A stretch of DNA of 39,721 nt from Pyrinomonadaceae bacterium (GTDB lineage Bacteria > Acidobacteriota > Blastocatellia > Pyrinomonadales > Pyrinomonadaceae). The notes below the pieces were generated by a model, which made no database searches, was not told the DNA's origin, and was given only the letters and a program-made list of their open reading frames with translations. How positions within the stretch are numbered: the stretch's first letter is position 1; the number at the start of each line of letters is the position of its first letter. The position numbers were made by a program, and so were the translations under genes. The stretch covers positions 1 to 39,721 of the forward strand of contig JACDEG010000004.1 in NCBI GenBank assembly GCA_013816505.1, in the 5' to 3' direction. This document shows, in pieces, positions 18,771 to 29,752 of this stretch.

Positions 18771-18981
18771 CTCACTGGGTCTCCCTCACTGCTTATCTTA
18801 AGTGAGATTAGAATCGATCATCGTGGGTAATTCAAAACTCCCGCACGCCACGGCTATCGCAATCGCCATACCAGGTAAAGTAATCTTCGAGGGCCGCTAA
18901 AACTCACTAAATCAGGTGAGTAAATTCTCACTGCGAAAATAATAATTGACTGATTCAATCACTCTGACCGAAGAGGGTGAG
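18771..18981. promoter_or_regulatory. Cluster of GTGAG/CTCAC motifs in the divergent S8 protease-hrpB intergenic region
   Basis: Seven occurrences: starts at 18771, 18785, 18802 (GTGAG), 18903, 18916 (GTGAG), 18927, 18977 (GTGAG). Confidence 0.4.
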
Positions 18982-19070
18982 TCAAAATGAAAGGGAGGTC
19001 TCATCACCCTGGACGTAGGCTGAATTAGCCAACGCAACCGCGACGCTTCGTAAAATTTGTACATCGATTC

Positions 19071-21770
19071 ATGAAAGAGTTACCAATTGACGCGCTCCTC
19101 ATGGAGATCATCCGCTCTCTGCGTGAGTCGCCCAACCTTGTCATCGAAGCCCCTCCCGGCGCGGGTAAAACGTCGCGCGTGCCACCCGCGTTGCTCGACG
19201 CGGGATTGGCGGGTGAGGGAGAAGTATGGATATTGGAGCCGCGGCGTCTGGCAGCGTGGATGGCGGCGCGGCGGGTCGCGGAAGAGCGGGGCGAGCGGCT
19301 CGGCGAAACCGTCGGCTATCAAGTGCGTTTCGAAGAAGTTGCTTCGCCCATGACACGGCTGCGCTTTCTCACCGAAGGCGTACTGACCCGGAGGATGTTG
19401 CGTGACCCGATGCTCGCGCGCGTCGGCGTAGTTATGCTCGACGAATTTCATGAGCGCCACTTACAGGCCGACCTCGCGCTCGCGCTGTTGCGGCGGTTGC
19501 AGCGCAGCGCGCGACCCGACATACGAATCGTCGCGATGTCGGCGACGCTTGATGCGGCACCAGTCGCACGATTCCTCGGCGACTGCCCGGTGCTCCGCTC
19601 GGAAGGCCGCCTCTTCAATGTCGGGATCGAACACCTTGCGCGCACTGACGAGACGCCGCTCGCAGCGCAGGTCGAAGCGGCGGTGCGACGGTTGGTCGCC
19701 GATGCGTCGAACGGAACCGCGCCAAGCGGTGAAAATTCGAATCGAGGAATGCCAAATGGACGAATGCCGAACGGTGACATGCTTGTGTTTCTTCCCGGCG
19801 CGGCTGAGATTCGGCGCGCACAAGAAGCATGTGCCGGCGTTGCCGCTCAATCCGATATGCTCGTCCTACCATTGCACGGAGAGTTGCCGCCATCCGCACA
19901 AGACCGCGCCGTCAGCCCGGCGTCGCAGCGCAAAATCATTCTCTCGACCAATGTCGCCGAGACTTCCGTGACCATCGACGGTGTCGTCGCGGTCATCGAC
20001 TCCGGACTGGCGCGCGTCGCAAGCCAGTCTCCGTGGTCAGGATTGCCGATGCTGCGTGTCGAACGCATCAGTCAGGCTTCGGCGATACAGCGCGCGGGCC
20101 GGGCGGGGCGGACACGTCCGGGCAAATGTCTGCGCTTGTACACCACACAGGAGTTTGCCGCGCGTCCCGCGCACGACGCGCCGGAAATTCAGCGACTCGA
20201 CCTCGCCGACACCGCGCTCGAACTTCACGCGGCGGGCATCACTGATCTGAACGATTTCGAGTGGTTCGAAGCGCCGCCCGCGCCCGCACTCGCCGCCGCC
20301 GAAACTCTGTTGCTACGCTTAGGCGCAATCGACGAAAAGGGAAAGGTGACCGCGCTCGGCGGGCGAATGCTGCGCTTGCCGCTTCACCCGCGACTCGCGC
20401 GCGTGGTGGTCGAAGCTGAGGCGCGCGGGGTTGCGGAAGAAGGTTGTGTGATCGCGGCGCTCATCAGCGAGCGCGATATCCGCGCCGACGACATCATGCG
20501 CGACACACGCGAGCGACCAGCGGCGAACGCGGCTGCCACAGGTAACTCTGATTTACTTGAACTGCTCGACCTTTTCACCGAGGCCGCATTGTCCGGTTTC
20601 GCGCCGGAGCAGTTGCGCCGTATGAAACTCAACGTCGGCGCGGTGCGCGCGGTGGATCAAGTGCGGCGTCAACTTCAGCACTTGTGCCGGGTCGAAAATC
20701 CGAAAAACACCTCACCTGAAAAGAAGAGCGCGACGACCGCCATCAGCGAAACGGAGTTATTGATTTCTGTTCTGGCCGGCTATCCCGACCGCGTGGCGCG
20801 GCGGCGTCCGTCGCCGAACGAGAATCGACAAGCGGGGCGAGAGTTATTACTTGCCGGCGGTGGGGCCGCGGAGTTATCAGCGGAGAGTGTTGTGCGCCAA
20901 GCGGAATTTCTGGTCGCCGTGGACGCCGCAGAGCGCCGCGCATCAGGAGCACGTTCGTGGGGAATGGCGGGCGCACGCTCAGGCGCTCGAACCTTGGTGC
21001 GCCTCGCGAGTGCGATTGAGCCGGATTGGCTGCTTGATCTTTTCACCGACCGGATCAGCGAGACGATTGAAGCGGTGTGGAACGCGACGGGCCAGCGGGT
21101 CGAGGTCGTGCAACGTTTGATGTACGACGAGTTGGTGATTGATGAACGCCGCGCGAGCAATGCGGGAGGCGAGGTGGCGACCCGCGTCCTGGCCGAAGCC
21201 GCGTTGGCCGTCGGGGTGCAAACTTTCATTGAGCGCGACGAGGTTGATCGTCTTCTCGCGCGAATCGAGTTCGTCGCCCGGACATTCCCCGAAACTGGCT
21301 TTCCCGATATCGGAGAGGATGACTTGCGCGCCGCGCTGGTTCAATTGTGCGAAGGCCGGCGAAGCTTCGCCGAACTAACTGAAGCTGCACGCGCAGGCGG
21401 GTTGCTCAGCGCCCTGCGCCGGATTCTGAGCGCCGAGCAACAGCGCGTGTTGGCGACGGTGGCACCCGACCGTGTGACGCTCGCGTGCGGGCGACAGGTG
21501 AAGATTAACTACGAACATCGACAAACGCCGTGGATCGCCTCGCGGATGCAGGATTTTTTCGGGATGAAGGAGGGGCCGAAAATCGCTGGCGGCAGAGTCA
21601 CGCTGGTGCTGCACCTGCTGGCTCCAAACAGTCAACCGGTGCAGGTAACCGAAGACCTCGCCGGATTCTGGGAGCGCCACTACACGCGGGTGCGCCGCGA
21701 ACTCAGCCGCCGCTATCCACGACACGCCTGGCCGGAGAATCCCCTCCAGACCACGGCGAAGGAAAAGTGA
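19071..21770 (+). CDS. hrpB: ATP-dependent helicase HrpB (DEAH-type)
   Basis: Walker A APPGAGKTSRVPPALL, DEFHERHLQADLALALLRRLQ, SATLDAAPVARFLGDCPVLRSEGR, QRAGRAGRTRPGKCLRLYT; C-terminal HrpB region YPDRVARRR ... HAWPENPLQ. Confidence 0.93.
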   Translation: MKELPIDALLMEIIRSLRESPNLVIEAPPGAGKTSRVPPALLDAGLAGEGEVWILEPRRLAAWMAARRVAEERGERLGETVGYQVRFEEVASPMTRLRFLTEGVLTRRMLRDPMLARVGVVMLDEFHERHLQADLALALLRRLQRSARPDIRIVAMSATLDAAPVARFLGDCPVLRSEGRLFNVGIEHLARTDETPLAAQVEAAVRRLVADASNGTAPSGENSNRGMPNGRMPNGDMLVFLPGAAEIRRAQEACAGVAAQSDMLVLPLHGELPPSAQDRAVSPASQRKIILSTNVAETSVTIDGVVAVIDSGLARVASQSPWSGLPMLRVERISQASAIQRAGRAGRTRPGKCLRLYTTQEFAARPAHDAPEIQRLDLADTALELHAAGITDLNDFEWFEAPPAPALAAAETLLLRLGAIDEKGKVTALGGRMLRLPLHPRLARVVVEAEARGVAEEGCVIAALISERDIRADDIMRDTRERPAANAAATGNSDLLELLDLFTEAALSGFAPEQLRRMKLNVGAVRAVDQVRRQLQHLCRVENPKNTSPEKKSATTAISETELLISVLAGYPDRVARRRPSPNENRQAGRELLLAGGGAAELSAESVVRQAEFLVAVDAAERRASGARSWGMAGARSGARTLVRLASAIEPDWLLDLFTDRISETIEAVWNATGQRVEVVQRLMYDELVIDERRASNAGGEVATRVLAEAALAVGVQTFIERDEVDRLLARIEFVARTFPETGFPDIGEDDLRAALVQLCEGRRSFAELTEAARAGGLLSALRRILSAEQQRVLATVAPDRVTLACGRQVKINYEHRQTPWIASRMQDFFGMKEGPKIAGGRVTLVLHLLAPNSQPVQVTEDLAGFWERHYTRVRRELSRRYPRHAWPENPLQTTAKEK

Positions 21771-21850
21771 GGCTTGACCCGCTCAGCTCTGTCCCATGCT
21801 TCACTAACCTGCTTCGGCGCATCAACTACCCGAGCGTTAGTTGAAGAAAT

Positions 21851-21887
21851 GCGGCGATCACACAGACTAAAGTCTGTGCTACGCCGC
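21851..21887. repeat. Nested palindrome, REP-like
   Basis: GCGGCG (21851-21856) ... CACAGACT-aa-AGTCTGTG (21861-21878) ... CGCCGC (21882-21887). Both arms are perfect. Confidence 0.5.
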
Positions 21888-21939
21888 TCGCCAGTGTCTC
21901 AATATTTTAAGTTTCGATTCAGAGAATTTTAGCGTCTTG

Positions 21940-22989
21940 CTACTGTTTACCTGCTTTGACCGCTTCGATAATGCTGAACGGTGATTTGGTCGGGACGATG
22001 CGCGTCAGTATGAAGCCGGCGGCGGCGAGTAGCGCGCGGTATTCCTCCGGCGTGCGTTCCGCGCCACCCGGCGAGACGAGCATTTCAAGGTCGAGCAGTT
22101 TGCTGTAGTGCGGAGCGTTACCCTCCGGAACAACGGTCTCGACGATCAGAACCTTGCCGCCGTCGCTCATCGCTGCGTGGATGTTGCTCAGAATCTTGAC
22201 GCAGCGTGCGTCGTCCCAATCGTGAATGATGTGCTTCATGATGTAAGCGTCCGCGCCTGACGGAACTGACTCGAAAAAGCTGCCTGCGACTTTCTCGACG
22301 CGATTCGCCACATCCTCCTTTTCAAGCGACGCTCCGGCGCCTTCGATCACCTGCGGCATGTCGAACAGAATGCCGTTGAGGTAAGGAGTTGCTTTCAGAA
22401 TCTGAGCGAGCAGATAGCCGTGGCCGCCCGCGATGTCGGCGATGGTCTTGAAGTTTGAAAAATCGTAAGCCTCAACAACCACCGGGGCCGTCCCGGCGGA
22501 CATGTCAGTCATCGCGCCGTTGAAGATTTCGGCCTGTTCACGGTTCGCCTCAAAGTAGTCGAAGACTTCCGCGCCGTGAACGTGACCCCACGCCGTTTTT
22601 CCTGTCCGCACGCTGTAGAGCATGTCGCTCCATACGCGCCAGTGCCATTCTTCACCCATGAAAATCGCACCACTGCGCATCGAGGAGGGCGCGTCCGAAC
22701 GAAGCGGTTCGGCATACGGCGTCAAAGAGAATACTTTCGAGTCGGTCTCGGCGAACACACCGACGCTGGCGAGCGAACGCATCACCCGATAAAGGGCGCC
22801 TTCGTGCGTGTCCGTGGCGGCGGCAAGCTCGGTGATTGACCGCGGCTTGTCTTTCAGAAGGTCGGCGATTCCGAGTTTGGCGGCGACGTACAGCGCCTGC
22901 GTCATCATCGCGCCAAACGCGAGGTTGGTTAAAAACGCTTCGGGCGGCATCTGTTGCGTCGCGTCTGCGTTGCTGACTTGGGGGTTCAT
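21940..22989 (-). CDS. Class I SAM-dependent O-methyltransferase (methyltransferase family 2 type)
   Basis: Winged-helix N-terminus (GIADLLKDKPRSITELAAATDTHEGALYRVMRSLASVGVF), DIAGGHGYLLAQILKATPYLNGILFDMPQVIEGA, MKHIIHDWDDARCVKILSNI. Confidence 0.88.
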   Translation of the reverse strand: MNPQVSNADATQQMPPEAFLTNLAFGAMMTQALYVAAKLGIADLLKDKPRSITELAAATDTHEGALYRVMRSLASVGVFAETDSKVFSLTPYAEPLRSDAPSSMRSGAIFMGEEWHWRVWSDMLYSVRTGKTAWGHVHGAEVFDYFEANREQAEIFNGAMTDMSAGTAPVVVEAYDFSNFKTIADIAGGHGYLLAQILKATPYLNGILFDMPQVIEGAGASLEKEDVANRVEKVAGSFFESVPSGADAYIMKHIIHDWDDARCVKILSNIHAAMSDGGKVLIVETVVPEGNAPHYSKLLDLEMLVSPGGAERTPEEYRALLAAAGFILTRIVPTKSPFSIIEAVKAGKQ

Positions 22990-23061
22990 CGTTTCGTCTC
23001 CTTAATCTGAATCTGAAAATGAATTACTTGATGGTGATTCCGCGTCGCGATTCAAGGGAAT

Positions 23062-24546
23062 CTACTTTTTCACCGCTACGTCCATGATGGCTTGCGCAGC
23101 CTGTTCGATAATCGGTGAGAGGATGTCTTCGCCGTCCGACTTGGCTTTCGCCTTGAGTTGCTTCGCGACCAACGGCGTCGCGTTGCCCGGAGTTTGCAGT
23201 TTCACTTCAAGCTGGAGTTCATCTTTTGATTTAACGCTGGCTGAGATTGAAGCCGCCGAATAGATTGCCGTCGAAGCGACTTGTCCGGCGACTGCGCCCG
23301 CGACGTGGCCGCTGCCGTAACCGGCATGCGAAACGGCTGTACTGGCGACATTACCGAGCATCTTCCCGAACATGCCACCACCACCGCCGCCCTTCTTGTG
23401 CGACACGGTAGCGTAGATCACAAAGTCGCATTCCTTCTGCTTCGCTTCCGCATCTATTTGCGGTGCAAGGCGCGCCTCAATCCCGATGACTTCGACGTTC
23501 GGCGCTTTAAGAAACTGAGTCAGCGTATTGCCAATGGCAGCGGAGAGTTCCGTGGCGTTCATGCCTTCGCCGACCGCGCCTGTCTTCACAGTTGCCAAGC
23601 CGATGCGAACGATGCCCGGTTTCTTCTCACCGATTTCCCCGGAAGCATTGGCGGATTGCTTCGCCATGTCTTTAACATTCGCAGTCGTGCCCGAATCAAC
23701 GTTGCCCGTCGCTTTGACATCAGACCCGGCGTTGGCTGTGTTCATGCCGGTTATCGCGGTCGTCGGTGCGTACAACGCCGTCGAATCTTTAACTTCCCTG
23801 AAGCCGGCAGGGACGTCGAACAGCGCGGCGTCGAGCGTGGCTTGAGAGAGTTCGACGACTTCCTGCGTGAAGGTGTACGTAACTTCGCCGCTGTCGCCGA
23901 ACATCGTCGTCTTCACAAGGACGGGATAGCCTTCTTTCGCGGTGCCGATCTGCTTGGTGTCATAACGGTCCTGACAGCCGGACTTGTCGATGCGCGGGCG
24001 CCAGTTCTTATACTGTTCATACTGGCAGTCGAGCGCGAAGGCGGCGTCAATATACCAACCGTCGGTTTCCATCCGATTCTTGAAAGGCGTGCAGGCATCG
24101 GGCGAAGACTCTGTGACCATCGTCTTGACGATATGCCGCGCCGTGTGGCCGAACATCTGTTTGCGCTCGCCCGTGTCTTTGGTCGTGACCGTCATCGTGA
24201 CCAAACCACCTTTGCGCGTCGCGGTCGGTTGCTGGGTGCCGGCGTTCAATGGTGGTGTCGGCGTGGTGGTGTCGTTGTCCTGCGCCCAATTGTTGATGAA
24301 GTATGTATTGGTAGGTGGGCTGATTTGCAGGTTACGTCTGAGGTCGCACTGCTGAATGTCGATAACGGGATTGCGCGCCGTCTCGGTGCGTTGGCGTTTG
24401 CCTTTGATATATACAGTGCCTTCATACGATTCACCGCTCATCGTCTGACGTGTTTTAATTTTCACGTCGGCGAGCGCGGCGGTAGTTGACAAGACAAGAC
24501 ATGACAGCAGCATCGCAAATCGAACGAGGTAGTTAGGGATCATCAT
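23062..24546 (-). CDS. Hypothetical secreted protein with C-terminal glycine-zipper-like region
   Basis: Signal peptide and one long ORF. The region GGGGGGMFGKMLGNVASTAVSHAGYGSGHVAGAVAGQVA is Gly/Ala-rich. No family recognised. Confidence 0.6.
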   Translation of the reverse strand: MMIPNYLVRFAMLLSCLVLSTTAALADVKIKTRQTMSGESYEGTVYIKGKRQRTETARNPVIDIQQCDLRRNLQISPPTNTYFINNWAQDNDTTTPTPPLNAGTQQPTATRKGGLVTMTVTTKDTGERKQMFGHTARHIVKTMVTESSPDACTPFKNRMETDGWYIDAAFALDCQYEQYKNWRPRIDKSGCQDRYDTKQIGTAKEGYPVLVKTTMFGDSGEVTYTFTQEVVELSQATLDAALFDVPAGFREVKDSTALYAPTTAITGMNTANAGSDVKATGNVDSGTTANVKDMAKQSANASGEIGEKKPGIVRIGLATVKTGAVGEGMNATELSAAIGNTLTQFLKAPNVEVIGIEARLAPQIDAEAKQKECDFVIYATVSHKKGGGGGGMFGKMLGNVASTAVSHAGYGSGHVAGAVAGQVASTAIYSAASISASVKSKDELQLEVKLQTPGNATPLVAKQLKAKAKSDGEDILSPIIEQAAQAIMDVAVKK

Positions 24547-24726
24547 TTGTATTGCTTCTCCTGAGCGGGGTGTATTTTGGATTGGGCATTTCCGCCCTCA
24601 ATCGCTAACGCGAGGAATGAGAAGCAGATGTATCATAGTTCGAAGAAATTTTTAACTTTTGAGAGAAGAATCTTGGCGGGACGTTTAAAAGTAAGGCAAA
24701 AGTAGTAGCCACTCAGAGCAATGTAG

Positions 24727-24764
24727 AACAGGCGGGCTGGCAATTACTCGCCGGCCCGCCTGTT
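24727..24764 (-). terminator. Strong hairpin, probable terminator downstream of the DUF892 gene
   Basis: 11-bp perfect stem AACAGGCGGGC/GCCCGCCTGTT (24727-24737/24754-24764). No long U-tract. Confidence 0.5.
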
Positions 24765-24809
24765 GTTAATCCCACTACCTATCAGTAAAACTGTTCGTTG
24801 CCGGACAGC

Positions 24810-25316
24810 TTAAGCGCGCGCACCTTTGCTAATCGCCTGCTGGTAAAGCTCCGGCGAACTTTGCTCAATCTTCTGGGCGGTCTGCTCCTCTTGGCGGAGA
24901 ATCTGCTGCAAAAGCTGCGCGACCTCGGTCTGACCCGTTTGCTGGGCGCCCGTAATCAGCGCGCGGTACGAAGCGATTTCATAATGCTCGACCTTCAAGC
25001 AGCCGCCGGCAATAGCGAGATCGACGAGCGCCGGTGACTTCGAGACTTCTTTCAGCGTTTTCTGGCCCTCACTGACAATTCCGGCAGCGCCGGTGCACTT
25101 GATGCGTTCGGGCGATTCACCCAACACTTCGTAAACCTGTTCGAGAATAGTGATCTGCTGCTCGGTCTCAGCGATGTGCTGTTCGAGCAGCGACTTGACC
25201 GTCTGCGAGTTCGCCTGCGGTAGTATCTCCTGCTGCGCTTCCAAAAACTGATGCTCGGCGTCGTACATATCACCGAGTCCGTGTATCATCTTTTCCTGTA
25301 GATTATTGATAGCCAT
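24810..25316 (-). CDS. DUF892 family ferritin-like protein (YciE/YciF type)
   Basis: NLQEKMIHGLGDMYDAEHQFLEAQQEILPQA, HIAETEQQITILEQVYEVLGE, VEHYEIASYRALITGAQQTGQTEVAQLLQQILRQEEQTAQKIEQ. ATG at 25316 preferred. Confidence 0.88.
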   Translation of the reverse strand: MAINNLQEKMIHGLGDMYDAEHQFLEAQQEILPQANSQTVKSLLEQHIAETEQQITILEQVYEVLGESPERIKCTGAAGIVSEGQKTLKEVSKSPALVDLAIAGGCLKVEHYEIASYRALITGAQQTGQTEVAQLLQQILRQEEQTAQKIEQSSPELYQQAISKGARA

Positions 25317-25632
25317 TGTTACTCTCCTTTTTGTTACTAAAGTAGGTAGTGATCCGAAGCCGTGGGAACAGTGCAGCAGGCGCGACTGTGAGGGAGGGCC
25401 TATACCTTGTCCGTTGCCTGACGCGCGGGCTTCCTCCCTGTTTTCTCCCACAACTGACCCACTGTCCTAAAGTGATAGCGGCGACCGAAGCAATCCGTCG
25501 GCCGTGCTGTTCGAGTTGCGATGCCGGGATAAAATACATGTCACGGTGGTCGAAAATCACCCCAATAATGTTGAAGTTATAAGGATTTTCTGTGTCCCTC
25601 TGGCCAGGATCAAACGAAAGGCTGAAAAGAAT

Positions 25633-25809
25633 ATGAAACCATCGACGCTCCGTATCCTCGGGCTATGTTGTGTCATGGCGGCGGCGCTCTTATTCGTCTT
25701 GAATCTCAGGCGATTCACAAACTTGGGGACGTATTTTTTTGCATCTCCTCTACTTATATTAGGCGTGGTGCTGGTAGCTTTGGCGAAAAAGAAAGGCGGT
25801 CAAAAATGA
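25633..25809 (+). CDS. Small membrane protein (58 aa)
   Basis: Two predicted hydrophobic segments (MKPSTLRILGLCCVMAAALLFVLNLRRFTNLGTYFFASPLLILGVVLVALAKKKGGQK). ATGA overlap with the downstream ORF. Confidence 0.55.
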   Translation: MKPSTLRILGLCCVMAAALLFVLNLRRFTNLGTYFFASPLLILGVVLVALAKKKGGQK

Positions 25810-25985
25810 GCGCGAACGAAACAAGCGAGAAGGTCTGTTTACACGGAGTCTGCAACTGCGTAGCTGAAGCAGACAGCGATTACTGCGGCCCGTACTGCGC
25901 CGGAGTCGGCGACACTACCAACAATACAGTCGATGATTCCCTGGAAATGGTTTGTGACTGCGGCCATCCGACATGCATTGGGTGA
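25806..25985 (+). CDS. Metallothionein-like Cys-rich small protein (59 aa)
   Basis: MSANETSEKVCLHGVCNCVAEADSDYCGPYCAGVGDTTNNTVDDSLEMVCDCGHPTCIG: 8 Cys with CxxxxCxC, YCxxxC-like and CDCGHPTC spacing, similar to bacterial SmtA/BmtA metallothioneins. ATGA overlap with the upstream ORF. Confidence 0.7.
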   Translation: MSANETSEKVCLHGVCNCVAEADSDYCGPYCAGVGDTTNNTVDDSLEMVCDCGHPTCIG

Positions 25986-26422
25986 CTCGTGCGGCGCATA
26001 CATGCTGGCGCGCGTCCGTCGTCCAATCAGGGCGAATAGCTCGGCACCGCACTCCATATCGAAGCTAATGGCTGGCGCATGGCTATACATTGCCGCCTGT
26101 CTCACAGACCCGCTCGACGCACACTTGCTGCGGCCTCCGTTGACGCCCGACGGCCTTCTCGTCCGTGCGGAAGCGTGAAGCCCGCCCGTAAAAAAGTCGC
26201 TGCGCAGTTGTGAGAGATGGCATCGGCGGCATAAAATCCAGGCCACGGATTCCTAATTTGACGTGGCAGCGAATCCGGTCCGCGCATAAACTTTTGTCAA
26301 TATAACTTCTGAATCTGAGAGCAAGCGTTTTCCACGCCATCTAATTGACCCAGCGAGACGAACGCGCTGCTCAAGGTGGGCGCCGTCGCCTTCAACGTTT
26401 TGAAAATATAAGGAGCCGAATT

Positions 26423-27760
<1,338 letters not shown>

Positions 27761-27841
27761 GCCGCTTCCGTACATATCAGGACGCGCGGGTTGCCGCACA
27801 AACTCGCGCACCAAATTAACGTGAGCCTAAACGCTCAACTT

Positions 27842-27879
27842 CGTGACTGGCGTCCGCATCTAACCAGGCGTCAGTCACG
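27842..27879 (+). terminator. Hairpin between the Gfo/Idh/MocA and GMC genes
   Basis: CGTGACTGGCGTC/GGCGTCAGTCACG stem including two G-U pairs. The downstream tract is poor in T. Confidence 0.4.
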
Positions 27880-27932
27880 TTAAAAATTCACAGTTCAATC
27901 AATTCGATTGTAGAACCTAAGGAGAGATAGCC

Positions 27933-29621
27933 TTGATGAGTATCCAAGCGAGGAGACGAAATCCGATTTATGATGTCGTTGTGGTCGGCTCTGGCGCGGC
28001 GGGCGGATTCACCGCCAAAGTGCTGGTCGAGAGCGGTCTGAGGGTCGCCATGATCGAGGCCGGTGCGCTCCGCGATCCATTGAAAGATTTCGCTTATCAC
28101 GAGCCTTTTCCCTACGACAAACCTCTGCGCGGATTGGATGAGAAAACGTCTGAGCAGGCCGTCGTCAAAGAGCGCTACTCGTTCGTCAAAAACCCGGACG
28201 AGCCCTACAGCACGCCTTCGGAATTGCCTTATGATTGGTTTCGGGCGCGCAACGTCGGAGGGCGGACGATGTTTTGGGGACGCTTCATCAACCGCTTTCA
28301 CCAGACTGATTTGAAGGGCTATGCGAACGACGGCCACGGTAAGGATTGGCCCATCTCTTACGCCGATGTCGAGCCGTACTACAACAAAGTCGAAACATTC
28401 ATCGGCGTCTGCGGGTCAAAAGAGAATCACCCGGACATGCCGGACAGCGACCACCTGCTGCCGCCGGTCGCGCTGAAGTGCGCCGACCATTTGTTGAAGC
28501 GCGCGTGCGCCAAGATCGGCATCCCCACCATCAACGCCCGGCGCGCGATACTCACCAAAAACTACAACGGCTACAAGGAGTGTCACTATTGCGCGGGCTG
28601 CGATAACGGCTGCGAGACCCACTCTTTCTTCAACTCCGCGTTTCGCGTCGTCGTGCCGTTGATGAAGAAGTACCCGCGCACATTCAAGGTCTTTACCAAT
28701 TCGATGGCGCGGTCGATTGACGTGAACGAGCGCGGGCTGGCGAGCGGTGTGACGTACATTGACAAGACGACCGGGCAAACCAAACAGGTCAAGGGGCGCG
28801 CCGTCGTCGTGGCCTGCGGCACGCTCGAAACGACGCGCCTGATGATGCTCTCGACTTCGCCGCGCTTCCCCGAAGGCATCGCCAATTCGAGCGGGCAACT
28901 GGGGAAGAACTTCATGGAGCACCTCGACGCGAAGGCCCAGGGGTATTTGACCGATCTCAGTTTCGCGATTCCCTATATCGGCGACGGGATCGGCGGTTCG
29001 CACATCGTCATCCCGTGGTTCGGACTCGAAAAGCCGAAGAACACTTACAACTTCGCGCGTGGATTTCACATTGAGCCTTCGGCGCGGCTGGGGATGCGGC
29101 CCGACAAGAATCCGAAAAGCTTCACCGGTTTCGGAACAAGCTTCAAGCGTGAGGTGCGGAGTTGGTACGGCACCCGTGTGCGGCTTTCGACGCACGGCGA
29201 ACAGCTCGCCAGCCCGCAGAAGTATGTTGAATTGGACAAGCAAGTGGTCGACAAGTGGGGCATGCCCGTGCTCAAGATTCATCACCCGTTCGACGACAAC
29301 GACCGCAACATGTTCAAATTCATGCAGCAGACCTTTGAAGAAATTCTGACCGCCGCGAAGGCCGTAGATGTTACGGTGTCGAAGATGCCGGAAACGGCTG
29401 GCGCGTCGATTCATGAAATGGGCACCGCGCACATGGGCGCTGACGCTAAGACATCGGTGCTGAACAAATTCAACCAGGCTTGGGACGTAAAGAATCTATT
29501 CGTCACCGACGGTGCGGCGTTCACCTCCGGGTCGCACAAGAACCCGACTCACCACATCATGGCGCTGGCATGGCGCGCCGCCGATTACATGATCGAAGAA
29601 ATGAGAAAAGGGAATCTGTAA
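27933..29621 (+). CDS. GMC family FAD-dependent oxidoreductase
   Basis: [107 protein letters not shown]. Confidence 0.93.
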   Translation: MMSIQARRRNPIYDVVVVGSGAAGGFTAKVLVESGLRVAMIEAGALRDPLKDFAYHEPFPYDKPLRGLDEKTSEQAVVKERYSFVKNPDEPYSTPSELPYDWFRARNVGGRTMFWGRFINRFHQTDLKGYANDGHGKDWPISYADVEPYYNKVETFIGVCGSKENHPDMPDSDHLLPPVALKCADHLLKRACAKIGIPTINARRAILTKNYNGYKECHYCAGCDNGCETHSFFNSAFRVVVPLMKKYPRTFKVFTNSMARSIDVNERGLASGVTYIDKTTGQTKQVKGRAVVVACGTLETTRLMMLSTSPRFPEGIANSSGQLGKNFMEHLDAKAQGYLTDLSFAIPYIGDGIGGSHIVIPWFGLEKPKNTYNFARGFHIEPSARLGMRPDKNPKSFTGFGTSFKREVRSWYGTRVRLSTHGEQLASPQKYVELDKQVVDKWGMPVLKIHHPFDDNDRNMFKFMQQTFEEILTAAKAVDVTVSKMPETAGASIHEMGTAHMGADAKTSVLNKFNQAWDVKNLFVTDGAAFTSGSHKNPTHHIMALAWRAADYMIEEMRKGNL

Positions 29622-29752
29622 ACGGGTTCGGGCGGCATCTATGAGCGGGGCGCGGCGAAGCGAATTATCAAAACTTTGTCGTGCTCCGGCGCATAGTCTC
29701 ATAATCTTTTCAGTTATCCGGCGTGCCGTCAGCTCCAGGGCGGAACTCGCAC

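Noticed and set aside
19071-21770. HrpB as a T3SS (hrp) regulator or component
   Set aside because: The sequence is the DEAH-type helicase HrpB. The shared name with plant-pathogen hrp genes is coincidental.
23281-24489. 402-aa plus-strand ORF
   Set aside because: Antisense to the better-supported minus-strand ORF 23062..24546, which has a signal peptide; no recognisable motifs. It is a high-GC shadow ORF.
28416-29432. 338-aa minus-strand ORF
   Set aside because: Antisense to the clear GMC oxidoreductase; no protein-like motifs.
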